Origin: Hennigella sp045617465
Lineage (GTDB): Bacteria; Bacillota_I; Bacilli_A; Mycoplasmatales; Mycoplasmoidaceae
Length of the DNA stretch: 64,000 nucleotides
NCBI GenBank assembly: GCA_045617465.1
Contig: JAZLIQ010000004.1
Span: forward strand, 54,491-118,490
Reading direction: 5' to 3'
The notes beneath the pieces were generated by a model. It saw only the letters and a list, made by a program, of their open reading frames with translations, did not search any database and was not told the DNA's origin. A program made the translations under genes and the position numbers. Shown here in pieces: positions 39,933 to 49,725 of this stretch. How positions within the stretch are numbered: the first letter of the stretch is position 1; each line of letters begins with the position of its first letter.

Positions 39933-41702
39933 TTATCTAGTTAAACCCTCCTTTCCCATTTGTGATACTACAATAGAGCGGTATAGAGCATTACTCTTTC
40001 TTAAAGAGTTATGGTCTCCATAACCTACTATTCTACCTTTTTCCATAACAACAATGTGGTCACAGTCTTTTACTGAAGAAATACGTTGAGCAACAATAAT
40101 AGTTGTCATACCTTTCATTTCTTTTCTAATGTTTGATTGAAGTCTTGCTTCAGTTAACATATCAAGAGCTGATGTAGAGTCATCAAGAATAAGAATATTT
40201 GGTTTCTTAACTAGTGTTCTTGTAATACACAATCTTTGTTGTTGGCCACCAGAGAAGTTTCTTCCTCTTTGTTCTACAACACCATGTAATTTACCTTTCT
40301 TGCCTTCAATAATTTGATCAGCACAAGCAATCTTAGCTGCTCTCATTAGTTCAGCGTCTGTTGCTTTTTGATCACCATATAACAAGTTGTATTTAATTGT
40401 TCCAGAGAACAAAATACGTTCTTGAAGAACAACACCAACATTGTCTTGCAAGCTATTTAAATCGATTTGTTTAACTGGAATTCCACCAATCTTAACAGAA
40501 CCCTTACAACTCTTTGGAAGGTCGTATAAACGAGAAATTAAGTTAATTAATGATGTTTTTCCAGAGCCGGTTGGTCCAACAATACCTACCATTTCACCTT
40601 GTTTAATTTTTAGGTTAATATTTTTCAAAACGTAGTTTTGAGCATCATCAAAGTATTTAAAATTAACATTTTTAAATTCAATATCTAAATGTTTTTTGTC
40701 TAGCTTCTTAGCATTTGGGCTATTTTTTATACTTGGTTCAAGATCTAATAGTTGTTGGATACGTTTAGCTGATGGTTGTGCTCTTACGCAGTTAATAATA
40801 ACCATACCTGAAATGATAACTGATGCTAATGTAACCATTAACAAATTAAATATTTCATAAATTTGTCCTACTTGTGAAATTGTCTTTCAGCTTTGGTTTA
40901 ATGCTGTTGCGCCTGCAATCATGAAGATTGAAGAACCAGCAGCATTCATAATAGAGTTAATTAAAGGGAAAACTACAGCAAAACCAACTCACGCTTTAGT
41001 ATTTTGCTTTCTTAATTTCTTATTGTAGATGTCAAATCTTTGTGCTTCTTGTTCCTCTAAGCAGAAAGACTTAATAACTCTCATACCTAATACGTTTTCA
41101 CGAACAACTACGTTGGCATTATCTATTTCGTATTGAACACGCTCAAAAGCAGGAATAACGGTTTTGGCTACTACTACGAAGCCAATAACAATTAATCCCA
41201 TGATTCCTAAGAACATTAATCCAAACATTCAGAATCTGACGAAACTTGTAATGATTCCATAGAAGAACATAATTGGTGCTCTAATAAATAGTGCTAAAGC
41301 TAATTGCAAAGCAATTTGGTACTTTTGCACGTCGTTAGTAATTCTAGTAATAATACTTGATGTTGTTACTTTATCAATATCACCAAAAGATAACGTTGAT
41401 GCTTTATAGAACATATTATGTCTGATCGTTTCAGCAGACAACAGTGATGCCTTAGTTCCAATTCATGATCCTAATGCGCCAAACACTAATGAAGCAATAG
41501 CGTTTCCTAATAATCATGATGTAGCGATTCAGAATTCTGGACCAGCTTCAGCTGCCGTCTCAGAAGCAGTAATAATAGAGATTATTCCAGCTAGCATTGA
41601 TGTTTGAAGACCCTCAAATACACCTTGTAGAGCAACAAAAACCATAGCCAATACAGCTAATACTTTCGTTTTTCTATTTGATAATTTAAATAGTTTAAAC
41701 AT
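39933..41702 (-). CDS. Heterodimeric ABC exporter, subunit with degenerate NBD
   Basis: 589 residues. Six-helix TMD followed by an NBD with Walker A GPTGSGKTS, signature FSGGQQQRL and Walker B ILILDDSTSALD. The catalytic Glu after Walker B is Asp, and the switch His is Gln (IVAQRISSV). These changes mark the degenerate half in BmrC/TM287-type heterodimers, pairing with the next gene. Start MFKLFKLSNRKTKVLAVLAM. A minus-strand TATAAT at 41725-41730, inside a palindrome, precedes it. Confidence 0.93.
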
Positions 41703-41721
41703 AAATTTATATAAATGTTTA

Positions 41722-41747
41722 TTTATTATATTAAAAAATATAATAAA
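41722..41747. promoter_or_regulatory. Divergent palindromic promoter between ABC exporter genes and tRNA-Arg
   Basis: Perfect 11-bp arms TTTATTATATT and AATATAATAAA with an AAAA centre. The minus-strand TATAAT (41725-41730) serves the ABC genes and the plus-strand TATAAT (41739-41744) serves the tRNA. Confidence 0.55.
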
Positions 41748-41760
41748 CTATATTAAATAT

Positions 41761-41839
41761 GTTCACGTAGCTCAATTTTGGATAGAGCAGTAACCTCCTA
41801 AGTTACAGGTTGACCGTTCAACTCGGCCCGTGAACGCCA
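41761..41839 (+). tRNA. tRNA-Arg (anticodon CCU), CCA encoded
   Basis: Full cloverleaf: acceptor GTTCACG / CGTGAAC, D arm GCTC..GAGC, anticodon stem GTAAC/GTTAC with loop CTCCTAA, and T-loop with GTTCAAC. The anticodon CCT reads AGG. The T stem has one A-C mismatch. The 3' CCA is encoded. It is the only plus-strand gene in this part. Confidence 0.93.
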
Positions 41840-41843
41840 TTTA

Positions 41844-41867
41844 AAAAATAGGGGCATCCCTATTTTT
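41844..41867. terminator. Bidirectional terminator between tRNA-Arg and hydrolase gene
   Basis: AAAAATAGGG and CCCTATTTTT form a 10-bp stem with a GCAT loop, followed on the plus strand by T-rich sequence. The stop of the minus-strand hydrolase (41866-41868) falls at its edge. Confidence 0.85.
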
Positions 41868-42759
41868 ATTTTTTTATAAACTTTATAATGTCTTGATAAA
41901 CTTTTTGTTTTATCTTAGGTTCATTTAAGATTTCATGTCTAGCATCTTTATATAGTTTGATATCAACATGCTTAACACCTAAGTCCAAATAGTAATAATA
42001 TAGATCAATAACTGATTTACTCATTAATCCTACAGGATCATTGCTTCCTGCAATAATGAAAATTGGTTTATCTCTAGAAATGTTATTTTCTGCTGACTTT
42101 TTATAAATATGTCTAAAGGCATTAAACATATTGAAATAAAATTGGTTACTTAATGGTTTACCATTAAGTGGATCGGCATAATATTTTTTAACTTCTTTGT
42201 CATCACGGTTTAATCAACTTCCATGTTTTACAAGTTTGTTGTAAGTTGAATAATTAATCTTTTCAATTAATTTCGCTTCTTTCTTGCTACCAAAGATTTT
42301 TAGATGTCATGCTAGCAACAAACCAAACTTAACATCAACTCTATGTTTCATAAGAGCTGAGCCACAGATGATTACTTTATCATATGCTTTGCATTGTGTA
42401 ATATATTCTTGTGCGATGAATGAACCATAACTATGTCCAAGCACATACAAAGGTAATTTATATTTTTTCTTTAGCATTTTGCTAAAGAAGATCTCATCTT
42501 TCAATGTATCAAAGAAAACGTCTTTTCCTTTATATGTTCCTAGTTTTTGTTGTTTTGCAGTTTTGCCATGAGCTCGATGATCATCAGCAAAAACAATAAA
42601 ACCAGCTTTATTTAATGCCTTGGCAAAATGTTCATATCTTTTTGCATGTTCTGCCATGCCATGAAAGATTTGAACCACACCAATAGGTTTTTTCACATCA
42701 TTTCATTCATAGCAATAGATCTTACTATTATCAAAACTAGAAATATATCGAGCTTTCAT
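41866..42759 (-). CDS. Alpha/beta hydrolase, lysophospholipase/monoacylglycerol lipase-like
   Basis: 297 residues. IFHGMAEHAKRYEHFAKAL with oxyanion HGM, ADDHRAHG, nucleophile elbow LGHSYGSFIAQE, a GSNDPVG Asp segment and a late ARHEILNE (His) motif complete the triad as in PldB/monoacylglycerol lipases. It likely cleaves acyl groups from lipids or lysolipids taken from the host. It follows glpK by a one-base TAATG overlap; together they can feed glycerol into metabolism. At least five TGA Trp codons. Confidence 0.87.
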
Positions 42760-44222
42760 TATTTATTTCCTTTTATATAGTTATTGATTGTTTTCTTTCA
42801 ACCATCAATTTTAGGTTGAATTTCTTGTTTAGATAACTTTGGTTTAAATGTTTTAATTGCTTTAAATTTTAAGTCTTCTAATTTAAATGCACCAGTTGCT
42901 AAACCTGTACAAATAATTGCACCCATACATGTTGATTCTAAGTTAATAATTGAAATAGGTACTTGTAGAAGGTTACTTTGTAACTTCATCAAGTATTTAT
43001 TCTTGCTTAACCCACCATCAACACATAATTTACTTGGTGCAGTTGCCATATCTTTAACTAATGCTTCATAAACATCATAATTTCTAAAAGCAATTGCTTC
43101 TCAAGCTGCTTTTGCTAGTTCTGCGGGTCTAGTGTTTTTGTCTCAATTAATGTATCTTGCTTGAGCATCCATAATTCAATATGGTGCACCAAGTCCATTA
43201 AAGGCAGGAATTAAATAAACATTAGATTGTTTTGCTTTCATTGCTAGCTTTGTTAACTTGCGATGATCTGGAGCAATACCTTGTTTAATTACTTCATTAA
43301 TGATTGAACCACCACTAAATACACTTCCCTCAAGAGCATAAGAAGTTTTGTTATTTATTCTGTTGGCAACGGTTGTTAATAAATGATTTTTGGATGCTAT
43401 TGGTTTATAACCAATATTTGCTAGCATGAAACATCCTGTTCCATATGTGTTCTTAACATCTCCTTGATGGTAACATCCTTGTCCTAACAGAGATGATTGT
43501 TGATCACCAATTAATCCAGCAATTTGTATTGGTGTACCAAGAATATTTGTATAACCAACTGTTTGATCATTATCAACTGGTTTAGGTAATATTGTTTTTG
43601 GTATCTTAAAGAATTTTAATAGTTCATCATCTCACTTAAGATCATGAATATTAAATAACATTGTTCTAGATGCATTTGTTACATCAGTTACAAAAACTTT
43701 TCCTTTTGTCAAACGATATACCAAATAACTTTCTATTGTTCCAACACATAGATTGTTTTCGGCTAATGCTTTTTTAACAGCAGAGACATTTTCCAATAAT
43801 CATTTAATTTTTGTTGCAGAAAAATATGAGTTAACAATCAACCCAGTCTTTTCTCTAATTGCTTTAGCAATTTGATTGTCTGTTAGTGTTTCACAATATT
43901 TTGCAGTTCTTCTACACTTTCAGATAATGGCATTAGATAAAGCTCTACCTGTCTTCTTATCTCAAGCAACCACAGTTTCTCTTTGGTTAGTGATTCCCAA
44001 CCCATAAACATCTTCTAAGTTAATATCTGCTGTTACTTTTTTTAAGCAAGCAACAGTCTTTTCTCAAATATCATTAGCGTCTTGTTCAACCCAAGTTGGT
44101 TGTGGTTGAATAAGTTGAGTGAAAGCTCTCTCAAAGCCCTTAATCTTTTGCTTCTTAACATCATAAACAACAGCTCTTAAAGATGTTGTTCCTTCATCAA
44201 TTGTTAAGATATAACGTTTCAT
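42759..44222 (-). CDS. glpK: Glycerol kinase
   Basis: 487 residues. FGGY kinase motifs: DEGTTSLRAVVYD at residues about 9-21 (normally DQGTTS), GITNQRETVVAWDKKTG, QSSLLGQGC, NTYGTGCFML, and a C-terminal VDGGLSKNKYLM. It makes glycerol-3-P, an input for phospholipids and, in some mycoplasmas, for H2O2-producing oxidation (the oxidase is not in this window). Many TGA Trp codons. TATAAT (44232-44237, minus) lies so close to the ATG that the message may be leaderless. Confidence 0.94.
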
Positions 44223-44240
44223 ATCTTTTTAATTATAAAG

Positions 44241-44270
44241 AAAAATAGGATAGTTAACTATCCTATTTTT
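44241..44270. terminator. 30-bp palindromic terminator overlapping the ktrB stop
   Basis: A perfect palindrome, 15-bp arms AAAAATAGGATAGTT and AACTATCCTATTTTT, with no spacer. The stop codon of ktrB (44258-44260) is inside it. Confidence 0.85.
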
Positions 44271-45994
44271 ATGTCTTCATATGGATATTCAATATCATTG
44301 AAGTGAGGGTGGAATCTTGTCCAAGACAATAGTGTATTAATTACACCTAATTGACCAACGAACATCAATAAAATTAGGTAAGCCAATCCTCATCATTCTG
44401 TGACGGCTGTAATACCAGCAGACAATCCCACAGTACCGAAAGCGGATGCACATTCAAGCATATATTCAGAGTATGTGAATCAAATGTTTGGATCATCTTT
44501 AAACTCTGGAGGTATAGGTGTTGCAGATCAAAGAACTAAAGTACCAATTAACAATAAAACAAGTGAGATGATGAAAATCATGAATGCTTGTGTTACAGTA
44601 TCTTGACTAATTCTTCTCTTAAAGAAGAAGACGTTCTTTCTACCACACAATTTACATCAGATGGTAATGATGATAACGGCTAATGTTGTTGTTCTAATAC
44701 CACCGGCAGTTGAACATGGTGAAGCACCAATAAACATTAGAATAGACAATACTCACTTGCTTCCTTCAGAGAAAACATTTGTCTTGATTGTTTCCATTCC
44801 TAATGAACGACAGTTAAATGTTTGGAAAATGATACCAAAACATTTGTTTACCATTGGGTTAGCGCCAAATTCACCAAATAGGTTTCTATTACCTACGATG
44901 GTAATATCTTTTAGCATAATATAATGTCCACCAACTGAACCGACGATTAGTTCAGAACTTGCTCTTGGGTCAGTAAATTCTGCAGCAAATGTTCCAGCCA
45001 ATCCTAACACTGCAACCATAACATAAACACTAATGGCAACTTTAGAGTAAAGTGACATCTTGTAACGTTTACCTGTTGCTTTACATTTAATCTTTTCGAT
45101 TACATCGAATCATACAAAGTGACCCAAACCACCAATAATCAATTCAAGCACAATTAGTGTTTGGAAAGCAATACCCATATCATTTCTAAATGGTGCCATT
45201 GATGTTGATGAGATGTTATCAAAACCAGCGTTGTTCATTGCTGATACAGTTGTAAATAAACCTACTCATAGAGAGTTTCCAAAGTTATGGTACATTGGAA
45301 GTAGGTTTTCTGTATTGAATGAAATACCTTGGAATGCAGCATTTTGAATAAGTGTTGGATCTAATCCTGTAAGGAATTGTTGTTCATAGGCAGGAATAAA
45401 GCAGAAACACAGCGCATAACAGAACATGAATAAAATTTGTGTTGCGAAAATAAATAACAGCGCAACTTTGATCACATGGTATGATTGTGATAATTTACTT
45501 CCACCACGTTCAGCTTGTAAAATATACAATTGTGAAACGTCAATCTTGTCATCTTTCTTCTTGAAGAAGTTTCATACGTAGTAGAATAGGGCAACTACCC
45601 CAATACCACCAACTTCAATTAGAATCATCAAAACTACTTGCCCGCCCGGGTTTAGGTATTGATAGATATTAACTGGCGTTAATCCCGTATCACTAAATCC
45701 TGAACAAGCTATAAACAATGCTTGGACAAAATTATAACCATTAACATTGTGAAAACCATCTAGTTGAACCATTTGACCATTAATTTCAATTTGGTTCAAA
45801 CAGAATGGTGCACACAATAACAATGCACCTACGATTATGATGATGATATAAAGTCTAAATAAACGTTGTGGTAGGGTTCTACCAACAATTATTCTTACAG
45901 CTTTTTTACTACCTAAAGCAATAACAGAACCGATTCTTTTAAAAATATTTCGGTTCTTTATGCTTTTACCGGTATTTGTATCTCTTGCATTCAT
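44258..45994 (-). CDS. ktrB: KtrB/TrkH-type K+ transporter pore subunit
   Basis: 578 residues with about ten TM or pore segments. Selectivity filter loops are recognisable: SGFSDTGLTPV, SAMNNAGFDN, NCRSLGMET, and CASAFGTVGLSAG. N-terminal leader to about 50 is basic and polar. With the KtrA-like protein (1-420) it forms the K+ uptake system, although the genes are 44 kb apart. Several TGA Trp codons. Two minus-strand TATAAT boxes (46011-46016, 46019-46024) lie 15-30 nt upstream; no Shine-Dalgarno is seen. Confidence 0.92.
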
Positions 45995-46024
45995 AACGCA
46001 ATATGAAGTAATTATACTATTATA

Positions 46025-46537
46025 TTATTTATCTAAAAAATCTATTTTATGAGGTTCTAATTTTTCTAAAGATGAAAAATTAGATAATTTAGCTATTTCA
46101 TAGGCGCAAATGGCTACACAGTTGCTTAAATTTAAACTTCTAACATTCTTTGAACTAGGTAAACGAATAGTATGTGATTTATTAGCTACTAAAATGCTTT
46201 TTGTTATACCTGTAGATTCACGACCAAACATTAAATAAATATCACCATTTTTTTGTGGTTTTTTAATGTCTGATAAAAGATGTTTTCCATAACGTGTTAT
46301 GTAATAGATCTCATCATCTTTTTTAAGTGTTTTAATAAACTCTTCATAACAATCATGTTCAACTAATTTTAAGAGCTTTCAATAGTCACATCCTGATCGT
46401 TTTAAGTTTTTATCACTTAAAACAAAACCATATGGTCTAATTAGATGTAAAGTTGCATTAAATCCCACACAAGTTCGAGCAATATTTCCTGTATTTTGTG
46501 GAATCTCAGGTTCAAAAAGAACGATATGTAATTTCAT
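46025..46537 (-). CDS. trmL: tRNA (cytidine(34)-2'-O)-methyltransferase
   Basis: 170 residues, SPOUT fold. LFEPEIPQNTGNIARTCVGF (motif 1), LIRPYGFVLSDKNLKRSG.. and LMFGRESTGI (motif 2), with RLPSSKNVRSLNLSNCVAIC (motif 3) are as in TrmL. It methylates the wobble base of some tRNA-Leu. Two TGA Trp codons (YWKLL). The ATG is 4 nt from the palindromic promoter shared with rbr. Confidence 0.93.
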
Positions 46538-46540
46538 AAT

Positions 46541-46568
46541 TCTTAAAAGTATTATAATACTTTTAAGA
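46541..46568. promoter_or_regulatory. 28-bp perfect palindrome with symmetric -10 boxes, trmL/rbr
   Basis: Arms TCTTAAAAGTATTA and TAATACTTTTAAGA meet at the centre with no spacer. The centre ATTATAAT is self-complementary and holds TATAAT on both strands (46553-46558 plus, 46551-46556 minus). The arms end at AGAGG, the ribosome-binding site of rbr. Confidence 0.65.
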
Positions 46569-46578
46569 GGTATTTAAA

Positions 46579-47163
46579 ATGAAACAAAAAAGTTTAAAAG
46601 GTACAAAAACCTACGCAAATTTATGTGAAGCTTTTGCTGGTGAAAGTCAAGCAAGAAATAAATATGATTACTTTGCTAGCCAAGCAAAGAAAGACGGCTT
46701 CAACCAAATTGGAGACTTCTTTACTGAAACAGCAAAGAATGAAAAAGAACACGCTAAACTTTGATACAAATTAATTAATGGTGGTTCTATTTCATCAACT
46801 AGAGTTAACTTAAAAGCTGCTGCAGCTGGTGAACACTTTGAATACTCAAAAATGTACAAGAGAATGGCAAAAGAAGCTAAAAAAGAGGGCTTTGATGATA
46901 TTGCTAGATTATTCTTAGGTGTTGCTGAAGTTGAGCAAGAACATGAAAAGAGATTCTTAGCTTTATTACAACTTATTACTAAAGGCAAAATGTTTAAGAA
47001 AACTAAAAAGATTGCATGAAAATGTAATAACTGTGGAAGAATTGTTTATGCAACAACAGCCCCTAAAGTTTGTGATGTTTGCAAACATCCACAATCTTAC
47101 CAACAAGCTAAATGTGGCTGCACATATTCACTTGAAGGTTGTACTTGCAAATGCAATAAGTAA
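46579..47163 (+). CDS. rbr: Rubrerythrin with Cys-rich tail
   Basis: 194 residues. The diiron ferritin-like domain (1-140) keeps the Glu and ExxH ligands: AFAGESQARNKY, NEKEHAKLW, AGEHFEYSKMY and VEQEHEKRF. A rubredoxin-like domain (about 150-172) has CNNCGRIV and CDVCKHP. Then a tail with six Cys in CGCTYSLEGCTCKCNK. Rubrerythrin reduces H2O2. Two TGA Trp codons. It begins at ATG 46579 with AGAGG 8 nt upstream. Confidence 0.93.
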
Positions 47164-47166
47164 CAA

Positions 47167-47192
47167 AAAAAATAGGCAAAAGCCTATTTTTT
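47167..47192. terminator. Bidirectional terminator between rbr and lipoprotein gene
   Basis: AAAAAATAGGC and GCCTATTTTTT, 11-bp stem with AAAA loop, follow the rbr stop. The stop codon of the minus-strand lipoprotein gene (47191-47193) overlaps its right arm. Confidence 0.88.
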
Positions 47193-47961
47193 ATTTGCTC
47201 TCATCATTTATAACATTATCCAAATAATTTGAATAGATTGTTAGGAATGGACTCAATATATTGAATATTCAAATACCCATAGATTGTGTAAGGTTTTTGT
47301 GGTCATATGAATGATCAACATTAACCTTTGCACGTGTGCCACTCATACTCACATCAAAGCTTCCTTTTGCTTTCATTGATCAGTTGTGGTCTTCTTTTAA
47401 CTCACGAATGTCTGGTGCATAGCCTATACCAACATATACTGGGGCATATTCTCAATAACCTTTTTCATTAGGATCAGGTTTATAATATTCCATTTCGTAA
47501 TGGAAATTATTAATGTCAACTTCTAAATCAAGATTGTCAAATTTTCCTTCATCACCATACAAAATTTCAGAAGGAATAGAAGCATGAATACATAAATGAA
47601 GAGATAAACGATGATAGTATGGTTGAATATCCACTACCTTAATAGATAAAGTACCTTTAACTGGATCTTTTTCTTCATTGATTGTAACGATTGACAAAAT
47701 ATCTTGGATATTTTGGAAATAATCATCTACAAGAATCTTGTTATCCTTTTCAATATCTTGTGTGTATCTTAAAAGTGCTTCTTCTCTACTCATTGAACCA
47801 CCACTAATTACTTCAGTTTCACGAATGAATCTACCATAATATAGATCTAATATATTTTGAGTGTATAAGCTTGACGAACTACATGATGTAGCTAATGGCG
47901 CTACAACAGCTGCTGTTGCACCTATAGTTGCTAATGGAATTAATTTCTTAAATAATTTCAT
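47191..47961 (-). CDS. Putative lipoprotein (paralogue of the next gene)
   Basis: 256 residues. Signal KLFKKLIPLATIGATAAVVA with lipobox APLATSC (Cys near residue 27), so lipid-anchored to the outer face. The body has REEALLRYTQDIEKDN, VKGTLSIKVVD and RLSLHLCIHAS, mostly mixed alpha/beta; no known domain recognised. The motif pattern EAL-x2-Y-x2-D and GT-x-SI-x-V is shared with the neighbouring lipoprotein, so the two are paralogues. TGA Trp at residue 170 and later. AAGGAGAA precedes the ATG. Confidence 0.78.
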
Positions 47962-47972
47962 ATTCGTTCTCC

Positions 47973-48704
47973 TTATTCTTCTTCTGCAATAATATCTAAA
48001 AAGTATTGAGCTCTGAATCCTAAATATTTAATTCAAGACCCAAGTCCTTCTGTCAATTCTTCAGCATCTGATTCGTGATTAAATTTAGAAGATACTTCAT
48101 AATCTACCTTCTCTTCACCAATTCATTCAGTAAGAACTCCATCAACTGTATAAGATCATTTTGTGTCTGCTTTAAGTAATCCTGGATCTAATTGACTATC
48201 TTCATCAAAATAATCTGCATTAATATATCAAGGTGCCATACCTGGACGATACACTCTTGGTGTTGACATAACTAACTTAATGTTGTTTGCTACTATTCTT
48301 CCACGAACTTCCTCTTTACGTTGGTAACTTTCATCTGAGTGTAAGAATGTAAGATTAGCATCGGCTATAAATGATAATCTAGCTCCTCTTGCTTTAGTTA
48401 CAGTAATACTAACAGTACCACTAACTTCTTCTGTTCATTCGTTCATCATGGCAAAGAATTCACAAGCATCATCAAAGATGATGGCTGGATTATCTCTCAC
48501 ATCATTCATGTAGATAGATAATGCTTCATCTGCATCAATACTGTCTGGTTCTTTGTATTCAGTTATTCTTTGGTATTCGCCTTCTTTAATAGCTTTGATG
48601 TCAGCAGTGTATGTTGTTGTTTCACCACATGAAGAAAGTGGTAAAGCTACAATCGTTGCTACACCAGCTATTGGGGCTATAGTTTTTAATAATTTCAATT
48701 TCAT
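47973..48704 (-). CDS. Putative lipoprotein (paralogue of the previous gene)
   Basis: 243 residues from the ATG at 48704. Signal KLKLLKTIAPIAGVATIVAL with LSSC lipobox (Cys near residue 26). ADEALSIYMNDVRDNPAIIFDD and VSGTVSITVTKARGARLSF align with the neighbour. The C-terminal region has GLGSWIKYLGFRAQYFL. Upstream ATGs (48716, 48731) would extend it but overlap the previous gene; AAGGA is 11 nt upstream of 48704. Function unknown. Confidence 0.75.
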
Positions 48705-48705
48705 A

Positions 48706-49413
48706 TTATTTCGCATCCTTCTTTGTTTCATCTGAGACTTTGGTGTTAGCTTTAGCTTTTGCTAATGCTTCCTCCATTGCCTTTCTTGAAGCTTCCGCAT
48801 TCTTTCTTATAGCTTCATTATCCATCTTATATTTTAATTTTGCACAAATAGCGTTAGCTATCTTTTGTTCTAGAATTGTTCTTCTAACTGCTTCCATGCG
48901 TTTTGGATCAGCTAAAATATCACGAATTGGGTGGTTAGTTTCTTTATAGTAGTTGTCTAAAGAATCTCTTAATTCTTTGTCATCTACGACAATATTTCAT
49001 TCTTTAGCAATAACGGAGAATAGCATTTCTTTTTCCATTAATCTGGTTGCCATTGTCTTTACATATTCATAAGGTGCTTTACCTAATCTTGGATCACCTT
49101 TAATGAATGAATCAATGATATTTTGAAGATCTTTTGGGTCAATCTTAATTTCATAACATGGTACTAAGATATGCATTGCTGCATTGAAGATGTTGTCTCT
49201 TACTACCATGTTGTGAATTCTCTTTTGAATATCAGCATCAGACAATTTGTCGCCAAATTCTTTTTTCATTCTATTGAAGTGAAAATCGATTGCTTGTTTA
49301 TCAGCAACTAATCTATCGATTACAACTTCTTTTGAAAAGTCTGGATCTTTTAATTTTTTAATTGTTGATTGGGCCTTAATTGTTTGACCTTCATCTTTTT
49401 TATTTTCTGCCAT
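48706..49413 (-). CDS. Trigger-factor C-terminal/SurA-like chaperone domain protein
   Basis: 235 residues. After a charged N-terminus, the helical part reads RLMEKEMLFSVIAKEWNIVV then DDKELRDSLDNYYKETNHPI and RMEAVRRTILEQKIANAICA, close to the C-terminal chaperone domain of trigger factor (KLGLLLAEIAKKENI..EAVR..LREEK type). The TF N-terminal ribosome-binding signature and the FKBP PPIase domain are missing. It is followed 1 nt later by a lipoprotein gene and preceded by a DivIVA-like gene. I infer a holdase for exported proteins. The end is Lys/Ala-rich. Confidence 0.6.
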
Positions 49414-49422
49414 ATTTTCTCC

Positions 49423-49725
49423 TTATTTTTGGTTACTCGGTCGTAAACGCATACTACCATAACCTTCATCACGGAATTCTTTGATTTCTCTTTGTAGTTT
49501 TGCATTGTCTTTTTCAAGACTATTATTAGCTACTTTAAGAGCTTGAATGTCCATTTTAAGCTTTTCAGCTTCCTTCTTATATAATTCTACCATTTTATCA
49601 TTATTTTTTAAGTATTCAATTACAGAATCAAAGAAGGTGTCAACATCGGCTGAATCGTATCCAGAGAATACTGCTTTCTTAAATTTCTTGTTTAAGATCT
49701 TTTCGTTGATCTCTTGATTAGCCAT
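49423..49725 (-). CDS. DivIVA/GpsB-like coiled-coil protein
   Basis: 100 residues. NKKFKKAVFSGYDSADVDTF matches the DivIVA N-terminal membrane-binding motif (FKKAxxGYDxxDVDxFLD). It is followed by a coiled-coil of about 55 residues (LKMDIQALKVANNSLEKDNA). In rod or coccoid Firmicutes such proteins mark poles and septa; here, in a wall-less cell, a cell-division or polarity role is inferred. Its start overlaps the end of metK by 8 nt; AAGGAG ribosome-binding site. Confidence 0.82.
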   Translation of the reverse strand: MANQEINEKILNKKFKKAVFSGYDSADVDTFFDSVIEYLKNNDKMVELYKKEAEKLKMDIQALKVANNSLEKDNAKLQREIKEFRDEGYGSMRLRPSNQK

